A DNA stretch of 64,000 bases. It comes from Chaunax sp. Z400 (Eukaryota; Chordata; Actinopteri; Lophiiformes; Chaunacidae). Shown here one piece after another: positions 1-12,243 of this stretch; position 1 is the first letter of the stretch; each line of letters begins with the position of its first letter. The notes beneath the pieces were generated by a model, which did no database searches, was not told the DNA's origin, and worked only from the letters and a program-made list of their open reading frames with translations. Both the position numbers and the translations under genes were made by a program. The stretch is taken from positions 6,313,992 to 6,377,991 of the forward strand of contig CM075194.1 in the NCBI GenBank assembly GCA_037577475.1, written 5' to 3'.

Positions 1-814
1 TGGTTAATTTAAGCTTTAAGGACACAAAGCTCTCTATTGCTGTAGTGATCACCATGATCAATGAGGTCAGGTGATGTTTTTATGCATCAACAAAGTCATT
101 CATTTGCAGATGGTTGTGTCACCAAAACATCAAACAGACAGCACTTTGTTTCATACAGTCAGCCGTTTTGTCTATTCAACCACATGTTTGTTATTGTGAC
201 CATGAAGCTCCCCCTAACATCCATGAAATTATCATTTTAACTGGAGTACAGAACTATTTACAGGACAAAGTTTCACAAATGTAAATGATTGCACTTCAGG
301 CAGCCACCCAATATAGACAGATTTCACTCAGATGACACTCTTACTCATAAAAAGTACATTTTTTAAAAAGGACATTATTATTATGGGTACTCGTTCCCGC
401 TGAGTACTTGCTCAACTCTAATTTTAAGAAAATCCAACCCTTTAACCCTTAAAGACTTCAGCCTGAAAAGTTCCAAATCATGAGATACACAATTTTAATA
501 TTTTAATAATATGTGAATGTGGTAATAGACATTCAAACTGTTATATTTGTATATAGTGCTAAATACATTTGAATTTGAACAAGGAATTTAAGTCTGATTG
601 TCTCTGCAGTATATGTGTGTGTGTGTTGTGTGTGTGAGTGTGTGTGTGAGTGTGTGTGTAAGCACACGTAAGCACCCAGCACATTTGAATACTGTCAACC
701 TGTTGCTGCAGAGGAAGAGAGAGGTTAATCTATTGAGATGAAGGGTGATGCCGGTGCGGTGAGGGTGAGGCACTGACATTTATAAAACCTCCTCCTTCTC
801 CCTCTCTGCTCCAG
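1..814. other. Probable slc4a11 intron, no exon recognised
   Basis: No coding segment is recognised here. The stretch ends in a pyrimidine-rich tract and a CAG acceptor at 811-814, immediately before a clear slc4a11 exon, so it is most simply the 3' part of an upstream intron. A short TG-rich microsatellite sits near 612-660. Earlier exons of the gene, coding for the start of the cytosolic domain, must lie outside the window. Confidence 0.6.
612..662. repeat. TG-rich microsatellite
   Basis: Imperfect (TG)n interrupted by GAG and TTG, about 50 bases, in the presumed intron upstream of the first visible slc4a11 exon. Confidence 0.8.
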
Positions 815-938
815 CTGCAACGTGAAGCATCTCCAGAGGCGTCACGTGTGTATCTCCCGCCTGGAGAGGCCGCAAAACTGGGGGGAGAACTGCTGCGAGG
901 TCCGCTATGTCATCCTGATATTGGCCCCGCTCAAAATG
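815..938 (+). CDS. slc4a11: slc4a11 exon (first in window)
   Basis: Acceptor CAG at 812-814, donor GT at 939. Begins with the last base of a split codon, then 41 codons ending APLKM. It carries NWGENCCEVRYVILILAP, typical of the cytosolic domain of SLC4A11. Confidence 0.88.
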
Positions 939-3900
939 GTAACTGCCACCCTCAGAGGAAGGAAATGATATGAGGGTTTTATTAGACTGTGGTGTATTAC
1001 TGAGGCATTGATAGACCCACTTGTATCCGATCATATTTGAATCATTAATGTTATGTTTTGTATTTGTCTTGTAGCTGACTTTTAACTTTTCACTGTTAAT
1101 GTGCTATGAGGAGATTTTGTCATTAATAGTAATGTCAGGTGTGCTAGCTGCAGGTGGAATCGTAAAGTTCAACTCCACATATGATCAATTTAAGAATCCT
1201 GCTGCTATAGCTCAAGTAATTGATCATTTGCATATGCTCCTGCTCTCGGCCACTGTGTTTAAAAGTAAATCCATATTCACTTCCACAGCTCAAACTAAAT
1301 TCAGTTATAGTTAGTCACCTGTTACAAACCAAAGTAAGTTTGGGTTTCTTAAAAGCAAGCTCAGTTCTGGATGGACCTATAGAATGAATAAGGATCACTA
1401 TTTTCTGTACAAGGTTGGTTGAAACAGATATTCACCAGGTCATGTTTTTTTTTTCTCAAGAAGACACTTATCACTGATAATGATACAGCAAAAACAAGAT
1501 ACAGCTCATAAAATGCTTTCTGTAATTTAAAGTAATACAGAAATCCCTGTTGAAATCCCTACTGAGCTAATGAGCCACAGTAATTAAAAGTAATATGATA
1601 TAAATGAACGGTTAAATTGTGCAATATTTGGGCAGCAAATGATAGTGTCAACGCATGAGTTCCACTCTGATTTTTGTATTATTATCGCCCCAATCATGAA
1701 ATGACAGGTGGAAATTGAAACCAAACCACCTCTGACTTTTTTCTGTAAAAAAAAAAAAAAAAAAGTGGGTGGAATTTTTAAATTCCTTACTTATTCATAG
1801 TATTATCTTTACTTCAAGGTAATTCCATTGGATCTTCTTGGATTTCAGGTTTAAATTCACTACGATGCTGTCCGTTCAATCCAAAGGCTTCTACGTAGCC
1901 GCGTGGGCACAAATGTTGTGTTGGCTGAACCTTTTGGGCTCGAAGCATGAACTCTTTCAGCTTCTCGTCAAACCGCTCAACCCCTCTGCCTGCTGCTGCT
2001 TCGTCCTGAGCTTTCCACACATACATATGCATGCTAGTACACATATCAGTTTCTTGTCTTTACATAGCTATGATTATCCTCCCCAAGCACACCGTGTTCA
2101 CAACCCTTCTTCAGGGGGATGGAGGGGTTGGAGTGTTGTTGGGAGATCAGCAGTCCCTCAGCTGAATGCATCATGTTCTCTATTTGTTTGTTTGGTTTCT
2201 ATCTTTATTCCCCATAAACCCTCCTTTGTGTTCGTGCCCTCCACGCTGCTTACAGTGCCCTCCTCGCCAGTCTTCCAGGCAGCAATCACAACCGCTAATG
2301 GCATTCTCAGAGACGTTAATCCAAGCCCCAAGTAAACATAAGGCACTATTATGTCTCAATTATCCTTGATGGTGACTGCTTCTGCATGAAAAAATCATCT
2401 TTGAAGGGGCATGATGATAATGATAATGGGAATTCCTTTGGTTGGCAAATATATGTAATCTAGAGTGTGTAAGGGTGGATCGTTTCCATCACCCACCATT
2501 TTGAGAGCTTTACAGGATTTGTGGCTTTTTTTTTTTCTACTTGTCTTTACCCAACTTGAATATGCTGAACCAACAAGACCTTTCTTCAAAAAAATTCTGT
2601 TTCTAACTCAAACACATACCTGAAAGCGTGTCCAAACATTCATGTACCATTGACCTCAAAGAAATGTCTCTAGCTATTGTGCTCTTTAGGCAAGCTGCCC
2701 TCAGTTTTTGAAGTGGATGGAACATTGTTATTCACTTTCTACACCCACATTTTCCCAGGCAACCTGATTTATAAAACAAGTGACCTTCAAAAAAAACCAA
2801 CAAATCCCACAATGAAAAGATATCTTTTGATTATGAAATACAAAGGCTTGAATAGTGGCTCTGAAATGTGGAGGATGGCAGCTGACTCAGATTCATGATA
2901 TAGCAGTTAACAATGGATTCCAATAGATCCAGGGTCACAGGAAAACGTATCAAGACTGCGTTCATCCATATATTCAGTATGTTGATATTTTCAATACAGC
3001 AACTAATCAGTTAGTCAATCTAATTCTGTGTCTTGCTCTCGCCTCCTCCTAAGTCCAGAACCTTCTTTGGATGCTTTTGCTACTAGCAAGGCTTTACAGA
3101 TGGCAATGTATTCTATGGATTGCTTTGACATTTTGTCCAGACATTCATGGTCCCAAGAGGAGGAATCCTCTTGAATTTGGTAATCCTCTGACTTAACCTC
3201 GGGGACCACCAGCATTTCAAATTTCTCATGTATCGAGTAAAATGTCTCATCATCGACTTGACTTTGGGAGACATTCATGATTCCCTGCAGATGCATCCTA
3301 ATGACTTTGCTGACATTCATAGTACACCAAGAAGATGGCATTTCTACTTTTGCATAAAATGTCCCAACAACTATTCGATGGCTTGCCATGAAATATAGTG
3401 TAATCATTAATTTTCCTCCTTGATTACTTGTAATCACTTGGATAATGCCCTGGATTCCCAGATAGCAAAATATGACTAAATCAATAGTGTAATGATGTCA
3501 AGCAGAAATTTTAAATCAACATTTAAGACTGGCGTTGAAACTTAAATGAAAGCGCTTGTGATGTTTTATCTTGGATAAACATCAGGTTATGACTGATGGA
3601 CAGTCAATATTGATTCACTCATTATCTAAAAACATGCCAAGGATTTCATTTTTAGTTTAATTTGATAAACTGATACGATATTTAAATAATAAACAAGAAA
3701 CCAGATCGCATTGATTCCATGTATCATGATATGGATACGCCATTATGACAAAATTATAAACTCATAAACTACGGAAGATAAATACACGATTCCAAATGCT
3801 ATGAGTAGGTTTCCAGGGTCAAGGAATTAGGTGGTATTACTTAATTTGGCATGAGCCAGATCCAAGTAAATTGATGTCGTCATTGTGGAGATGCACCTCT

Positions 3901-6900
3901 TATTGACATTTGTGAAAGGATTTTGTTTTGACAAAGTCCGGAAACTATTTTCTGATTAAGATTTTAGTGACGGTGGCGTTGGTGGAGGTATGTGCTGTCT
4001 AATTGCTTTCTGTTTTTTGGGTGTTTTTTTTTGCTGTGTATCTGGATCAATTGAATCTTTTGTAAATCCAAAATGACTGTAGCTACCGTCCGTTGTGACT
4101 CAAGTGACAAAGTGTTCTGAGAACACACAGAGTGACTGTTTGATGTTTATGAGTGAGATTTTTAATTGCTCAGGCACTTAGTCTGACTAAAGGTAGGGTG
4201 CTCTGTTTCTTCATGCAGAAAGAGATCCTTCGGATGAATACCCCTCCATTCTCTCAGCTATTTCAGCTCTGGTTGAAATTCAGTTACCACTGTGAAACAG
4301 CTTAAAGGCTTTAGTTATTTTGTTTACTGCAGCTGCTGCTGTATGCACTGAGCTCGGCTATGTCAGTATCATCACCACCTGGCTAACAAAGCTTCCCTGG
4401 CACCAAACTGTCTCAGAGCCTGCCAGTACATTATTATTACCATCACTCTGTGACTTGTGACAGATGTGGGATTATTGGGGAAACAAACCCCCAAAAGATT
4501 CAGCTCCATATCTACCACCTACAGTTCCCACCTTTGAGGTCTTAATGTATAGATAAACCATTCTTTTATTTGAAGAGCAGATCTGTATCTCTAGTAATGC
4601 ATTTGACAGCAAAACATGCAGCTTTGGCAAATTTTGCGACAGATATTTTTCAACTGAGAGACATTTGACGACAACAAATTTTGAGTTATGATTGCTTTCG
4701 TATCACAGTATCATCATATAAAGTTGTAAGCAAAATTATTCAACCCCATTGTTTATTAGCTTTTTGGCCAAATACACTATTTATCGGCTGTTTGTGATAA
4801 CCAAACCAAACAAGAAGGGATTAAATAGCTCCATGCAACCATTTTATTTATTTTTTTCCCTAACCCAACACAGATTGTTAATGGATACTGCAGTCTCAAA
4901 ATTATTCAACCCTATGAATATCATCCCTCATAAGGGCACACATTTGCAAATCAGATGTTAAACTAACCTTCATAGACTCAAAGTTTTCTGTCAAGGCTTA
5001 AATTTACATAATATCTCCATGCTTGAACTCCAAGATGTTCACCACAACTAACACAAAAGCACAACAGAAGTCAGCTCCAGTAGCTCAGAACCATCTAGAT
5101 GAGACACAGATGTTTTAGGATGCTTTTCTGTGGAGCCAAACAAAACTAACTTTTCTGGCCTATGGATCAGCGGTATGTCTGGAGGAGGAAGAATGAAGCA
5201 TATGCTGAGGAGAACACCCTACCTACTGTACAGTGAAGCATGGCGGTGGGATTTGAAGTATGTAAACCCAGGAATATTACAGAACTGCAGGATTTTGCCC
5301 ATCAGGAATGGGATAAGATTCCTCAGGAAACCTGTCAGAAGCTGGTGTCTGGCTATGCAGCATGTTTGCAGCAAGAAGGGGCTCTACACAGTAGAGCAAA
5401 GATCTTGTGTTATGTTTGGGAAAAGCACTTGTAATATCTGTTGTATTGAGCTATTTAAACTATTCTTTTTTTAATTGGTCACTGCAAACACGTGATAAAT
5501 AGTATATTTAGTCAGTAAACCTAAAATACAGTACAGTAGCGGTTCAATATTTTTTCTTCCAACTGCATATATGTTTTGTAAAACTTTAATTGAAATTTAT
5601 ACGTAAATTGACAAGATGAGACTTTGGTATTTTATCAATTAATAAATTTTTTTTCCACCCAATCCAAAACAATAGGAATCTGAAAATAACTGCAGAGAAT
5701 ACATTTTGATGTTTCTCCGATTTTAATACTTAAACAATTTTTTTTCCCAAATTAAATGTTAAATTAAAGCTGCAGTAATCAACATTTTATATTAACAATG
5801 GATGAATGATTTTATGTAATGTAAAAGAGGCCAGCGGTAGTGAAATTATGACTTTACTCTGCAGAACCCTTCAGCTTCACAGAGCATTGCAGCATCTTTC
5901 AATTGATTGTTTTGGTTTTCTGGCCTGTAACGTTACGGTTTTGATTCGGTCTCATTGCTCTCTTCAGCGCCATTTCCCACTACAGTAATCTGTGCACCAT
6001 TCGCCTCACACCAGACATAAAGTTAGTGGTTAGCGGGTGAAGAATGTGGGATATTTAGCAGCTAAAGAGCCAGATATTTCCCTCAGGAGTTAAAGCAAAT
6101 GACAGAACAGGAAGGAGAGAGAATATTCATCAGCTGGACTGGAATAAAACTGCTGGAAAATGACTGCTGGTGTTGCTCTGTGCCTGTTTGATGTGTTAAA
6201 ATGAACCGTTTGCCATGAGGTGATAATATGTTAGTGCTGTGTTTACAGCTTGTTTGCTCTGGTTTCATGAAACAAACCATTGATTGTTTCATTACTTTAA
6301 TGTACTACTACTCCCATGTGCTATTCCATAGAAAAGCACCAAAACAGCCATGGAGCTGGGCAGGACGTTCGCCACCCTCTTCTCCGACATCTCCTTCAGG
6401 CAGAAGCTGCTGGAGACGAAGACGCAGGAGGAGTTTAAGGAGGCGTTGGTGTTCCAGAGGCACCAGCTGACAGCAACAAACCAGCAGCCCACTGCTCTGG
6501 GGAAGGAGGAGACTGACCCCCGCAGTCACAAACCCCTCAAGGTGGGCAGCAGCATTTATGTGTGAGCAACATATCACTGGCAATTAGGCACAATATGAGT
6601 CATTTCCTGTGCTCAGATAATGACGCCTGTGATTGGTAAGCACACATTAATATTCCTCTTCATGTCAGACTTCAGGTATTTTCTGAATTGTCCTATCTTC
6701 CTCCCTCTTTCACCTCACTTACTGTCATCTTATTTCTTGACCGGCCTCTGCAGAGGATGATACAGTGCACATTCATTTACACACATTTCAACTTTCTTTT
6801 TATTATTCTCTTCCATTTCTGTCTCCCGTCCGTTCCCTCCACCTCCTCCTCGCTCGGCTGACTTGACTCCTCCATCTTTTCTCTCCCCCTAATCAATCAG

Positions 6901-7828
6901 CATCAACTCCTGCCAGGCCTCCTCAGTGGGTAAATGACCTTACATCTCTCACAGTCCTGTCAGAGCTCCCCACCCCTTAGCTACACATGCTTGTGTACAC
7001 ACACACACACTAACACACACCTCCATAGGGTCTCTACTCAATGCCATGGACCAGCATCTCCTCCCAATGTTGTGGTTGACAGGCCAGGGCTCCCAGACAT
7101 TTCCCCTTGTGTGTATGTGTGTTTTTTTTTTCTTGTATAGCAGAGGATTTTGTTAGGTGTTTATCCCAGGGCTTGAAAGGCTCAGTGCCGCTCGGTGAAA
7201 GAGGGATGTATTGAAAAAGACAGATGGAGAAAAATGGGGGAAGAATGAATGGTGGGGAGGGAGAGAGAGCAGGTGAAATCAAGAGGAAACAGAAAACTAT
7301 GAAATGGGAGAGAAATAACAGAAAAAGAGAGACCACCCGCCTTCTCCGCCTCCTTCCACATCTGAAATTGACATCGGACCACCCGCGAGAACACAGCGCT
7401 TTCCTATACTTTAAAAGAATGGTGCCAAATCGTTGTTGTGTTTTTATGTTGTTCTTTTCTTTGTCTCACTCCATCGACTGCTCAGAACAAATGGCAAACA
7501 GGTGGACGGTAATTCCTCACCGAGACTTTTGTTTATCGAACCTGAGCCAAAAGACGCTCATCAATCCCGACACACATACAGGAATACACACACAGAATCC
7601 CCCTGTATTGTTAAATGATTTCATGATGCATAGGGATTTAATGTATGAACAGTCCATGTTAAACAAGAGTGTGTGGCTTCATAAAACTAGGCAGGCTGCT
7701 CAGAGAGGGAAGAAAGATGTCGATGCTGTCGTTTGTTTTCAGGTTGTTTACGTTGATGTAAAAGGCTTTGTTCTGCCAAAAAAACGTCAAATGAGGCAGG
7801 AATGATTTTCTCAAGGGCTTTTCCTACT

Positions 7829-7878
<50 letters not shown>

Positions 7879-10800
7879 CATATCCCCCTCCTTTTAATTA
7901 TGTAATGCTATGTGAAACAAAAAAATGAAACATTGGCTAATTGGATAATTTACTTAATAAGCTCAGTCAGGCCTGTACATTTACTCCCTCTCTTCTGAAA
8001 CCTGAAAGCTCATCCTTTTAAGAAGCACTCTCCTCCTGAATCATGTGGCTCTTTCCTCTCTTTACCCCTCTAAAAATACACTAAATCTTCTATCTCTCAC
8101 TGCTGCTGTCATCTTTCTGTCATTCTTGATTGTTAGAGTGGGATCTTTATTAAATGTTCATCTAAATGCAGCCCTGCTGATCTGCTTACTTTGTTTTGGA
8201 TTATACAATTGAAGCTTTTCGAGGACTAGCTTGTTAAATTCGATGATTCAAATCAGCTTTTAGAGAGCTTCCGGTGGAATTACTGTTGTCTTAGCTGAAT
8301 CATCAAATGGGCAGTTTTTAATCGAAATGTGTCATTGTCCTCAGCAATTTATGAATCGATGCAGCCTCAAACTTTTTTATGGATGAAACAAGCTAAAACG
8401 GAAAAACATTACTCATCAAAAACTCAAATTTGTCTAGTTTTAGTTGTGAAGCACCTCTTGAATCGCTACTAGACTAGTAATTCACTCACGAACAGCGAAA
8501 GGCGGAGCTTTGTAGTCACTTTTACAAATAATAACCTTTGCTGCTAGTGTACAGGCAATGAAAGCGATTCTAATGCACAGAGACATGTTCACGCTGCCAC
8601 CTACCGGCAAAGAAAGATAATTCGTATGTAAGTAGACATGTTATGTACTTATGTAAAATGTTGAAGTACTTGCATTATTATAGTATTATATACTATATAG
8701 TATTAACATTTTCTGCTACTTTATACTTCTGCTCCACTGTAACTGAGAGTTAAATATTGTTGCTATTTCTCCATCCCTTCCCATTGCCAACCATTCCATC
8801 CCTCCGAGGTCACTTATAGGAGGACTTTGGTCCAGACACGGGTGCCATCCTATCTGGACCTGGAGCTATAACCAATCAATTATTGAGAATAATTAAATTT
8901 TGAAGAAGGGTTCTTATTGTACAAAACCACAGAATGGACAAAGAGAACAATATGTGCCTGCAAGATAAGTGTGTGTTTACAAAGGTTCAGCACAACAGAG
9001 CAGAGCTCTTACTTATGGGAAATGTTAATTCTGAAACTGCCAATGTTTAACTATCACTGTATTTTAGTTTATAGTTTTGGGCGCTATGATAATGAATAGT
9101 AATATTTTCATTTTTATTTCCTTTCCCTCTGCTTCATTAATAGCTGTGAACGGAGGCATTATGTTTGGACACAGTATTGCAGGAAAAACCTTTGGCTCAA
9201 ATGTCCGCTTGGATACGGCTGTTACTGGGCTGCGTGTCCCTGTTGAAAATCTAACCTCTATCCTTCTGTCCACAGTGTACAGATTTCTTCATAGCTGGCC
9301 GGGGGATTTATGAGGACTTGTGCCGCAGGCTGCCTTTCTACCCCTCTGACTTCACAGATGGTAGGCTGGACATGGAATAATAGTGAAAGTGAATCATCTT
9401 CCTTACGATGCCGCACCAGGGTGCCTCTGGCAGCTCTTCATTTGTCTGTCACCTTTTTCCTCAGATACATCTGTGCTGCATCTACATCTAGTCTCCTGCT
9501 AAAATGACTGTCAGATGTTTTACTGCTCCCATATGCTCCTGTATGGCCAATTTCATTGTAATTTCCCAAGTCATCAGACAAGGACATTGCTGTATACAGG
9601 CTGCAATCTCAGATGACTGGTGGTTTTATTGACTCATCAAATCATTCTAATCTACAAACGTGTGATGTGGTTTCAGTCCCCAGTCAAGCAAATGAACACA
9701 TGCTACTTGACTTTAAAAATTGGTATTTGTCATAAGAGAAAAATAAATACTTGTGAATGTTTTTAGTTGCCATAATTCCCAGAAATGGTTCTTAAAGCCA
9801 GGAAATCTTTGACACGGTTTTTCTTTGGATTTGAAGTGCGAAATTAAAGCAGATAAACTGACTCAGATTACCTTAATTGTAAAAAAATGACATAGTGACG
9901 TACATTTCAGTTGAATAGTTGACTTACTAGATTCTCCCCTTCTTGGCTGCTCTCTTTCAGTCCTTCTCCATTTTATTATAGCCAAACACACATTCTTTGA
10001 GCTGTGACGAAATCAGGATATTTCTGTCTTGTGTCACCAGATAAGGATCATCTTGTGAAGGTCACAAGACGTAATGTAATCATATTAGATCCAAATTCAA
10101 GTGTTGTATTCCAGAATGAGTTATCCATCATTTGGATAAAAGTGGCAACTGTCCGAAAACGGTTAGAAACTGCTGCATGACACAAAACCGAAACAAGTTA
10201 CTTGTATTTTAAAAAAGAGCAGGAGGAATAGTTTGACTGTACGTGGCAGATGCTCCATATATTGAAGCATCGGATGATGAACTTGTCATTCTGAAATTAA
10301 AGTGTTGAGCCTCTTCTGCTCCATTATGAGTTGGATGTGACTCATATTTGTCTTCCCTCAGGTATAGTTGGCAGTAATAAAGCCCTGCTGAAGTACATGA
10401 CCACAGCCATCTTCCTCTACATCGCCATCCTCCTCCCCGCCATTGCTTTCGGCTCCCTCAATGATGAGAGCACACGTGGGGAGATAGGTATAACCACACA
10501 CATGGGTGTACATATGTGACACAGAAACTGTCAATTTCATGTCTGCACAAGTATATTCTCACAATTTAGAGTTTTTTATTTTTTTAACAGTAGATTCAGA
10601 AAACGGATCAAATAGAGTTTTGTAAAGGGGACAAACTACTAACCACATAGTGAATAATGATTGATGGTAATTCTCTTGGAAAAATATTTTTAAAATATAT
10701 GACATTATTAATCATGAACGAACCTGATATAATCGTTTACCTTCTGTAAATGTTTCACATATCGATTACCCATGTTGAGTCAACTCTAAAGCTATACAGA

Positions 10801-12104
10801 GCAATATTAACAGTGTTAATTAAATACAAATGTATTATTGTCCACACTCACTCTCCTTCTAGCTCTGGTTTGGTCTCCACCAGCTACTGAGAAAAATATC
10901 GGGTGATAGATTCTCTGTGGGTCAACGTTAGTAACTGCTTTTACAGTAGAAGTAATCATTTTATTTAGCGTTATAGAATGATACTTATTAATGATTAGTG
11001 ACGTTTAAGATGGGTGTAAAATAAAAAGTGATTTTCATCTGATTTTAAAAGATTATTGGAACTTTGCATTGGAACATCTGTTCACCTCTGCAGAAGAGCG
11101 GAGCATACAGTTATGCATATTAATTAGCAGCTACACATCCGCACATCCTACTAAGTTCTTTTCTGTGTCCTCTCTGTCCAGATGTTCGGAAGACCATCAT
11201 CGGCCAAAGCATCGGCGGGGTTATCTACTCGTTATTCGCCGGCTCTCCTCTAGTCATCCCTCTAACCACAGCTCCCCTTGCCATCTTCATTAGCGGTAGG
11301 CTTCCCCTCTTTCATTCAGCTCAGCTCAGCTCATTCAAAACATACTTATCTTTTTTCGCCTTGGGCTGATTTGAAAAGGAGGCAAGGGGGTGGGTTTGGG
11401 GGGGTGGAGTGCTAAGAAGATTACGTCAAAAAAATCAAGAGAAGGAGGCAACCATCCGTGTGAAACAGCAGCTAGAAACTCGTCCTCATCTGCTCTCTAT
11501 TTTACCAGGAAACACCAGTGCTGGAGTAATTTAGCTGTTTGTTCACACATATGCCCCGAATGAGTGTTCCTGGTGTAATCAAGCAAAAAGCACACCTCTC
11601 CGAAGATTTCAGGAACCGAGAGAATAAATTATTTTTCCTCACTGATATTACATAACAGTTGGTTTCAGGGGAAACTCAACACATGCTCTACACGAACACG
11701 TAAACTTTTTATTGAGTTCAGGGAGACAACAGGACATCGACTGATATGTTTTTTTTACCCAACAGAAGTGTTTTGTTGGTCGGACTTGAAACTGTTTTGA
11801 TGGCTGGAAGCAGCAGGATGGGCCAGCAAAAGCAGCATGTAGTTTTAATACCAAAGCTGCTGGTCGTGTTTGTGTTGTGATGATCTTTGAAGTAATTGGG
11901 TTAGAATTGTGCTAAGCAGATTCTCGTGGGGATAATTATACTGCATTTCCAGCAGTCTGTCTGAGCAGAACAATGGCTTGTTTGTAGAGTTGTAACTCAT
12001 CTGCGTACAAATCTGCTCAAAATTACAACTGAATTGTTGTGGATTAGCAAAGCCATTACAATTTGTTTGTCCCTTTTTATGCTTGAATGAAATGTGGGTT
12101 TTTC

Positions 12105-12169
<65 letters not shown>

Positions 12170-12170
12170 T

Positions 12171-12209
<39 letters not shown>

Positions 12210-12210
12210 T

Positions 12211-12243
<33 letters not shown>

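Larger units (their letters stand above)
939..6331. other. slc4a11 intron (5.4 kb)
   Basis: Holds an A17 tract near 1748, a minus-strand open frame at 3015-3437, a repeat-like stretch at about 3440-3720 and a decayed Tc1-like transposon at about 4721-5567. Nothing else in it reads as an exon. Confidence 0.7.
6542..9275. other. slc4a11 intron (2.7 kb)
   Basis: Contains a CA-rich patch at about 6996-7020 and a pure CA microsatellite at 7831-7875. A stretch near 8640-8760 with CTGCTACTTTATACTTCTGC resembles a common fish dispersed repeat. No exon is seen. Confidence 0.7.

Noticed and set aside
1814..2335. Overlapping open frames on both strands (up to 165 codons) in an slc4a11 intron
   Set aside because: No conserved motif, both strands open over the same stretch, and no splice sites that would join them to slc4a11 in frame. 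The minus frame looks somewhat protein-like but cannot be assigned.
7224..7805. 193-codon open frame on the + strand
   Set aside because: Low-complexity start (GA-rich), no family motif and no splice context; most likely chance in an intron.
9077..9313. Frame running into the slc4a11 exon at 9276 from upstream (ATG at 9077)
   Set aside because: It reads the exon in the wrong frame; the family reading (DFTDG) starts at the CACAG acceptor at 9275.
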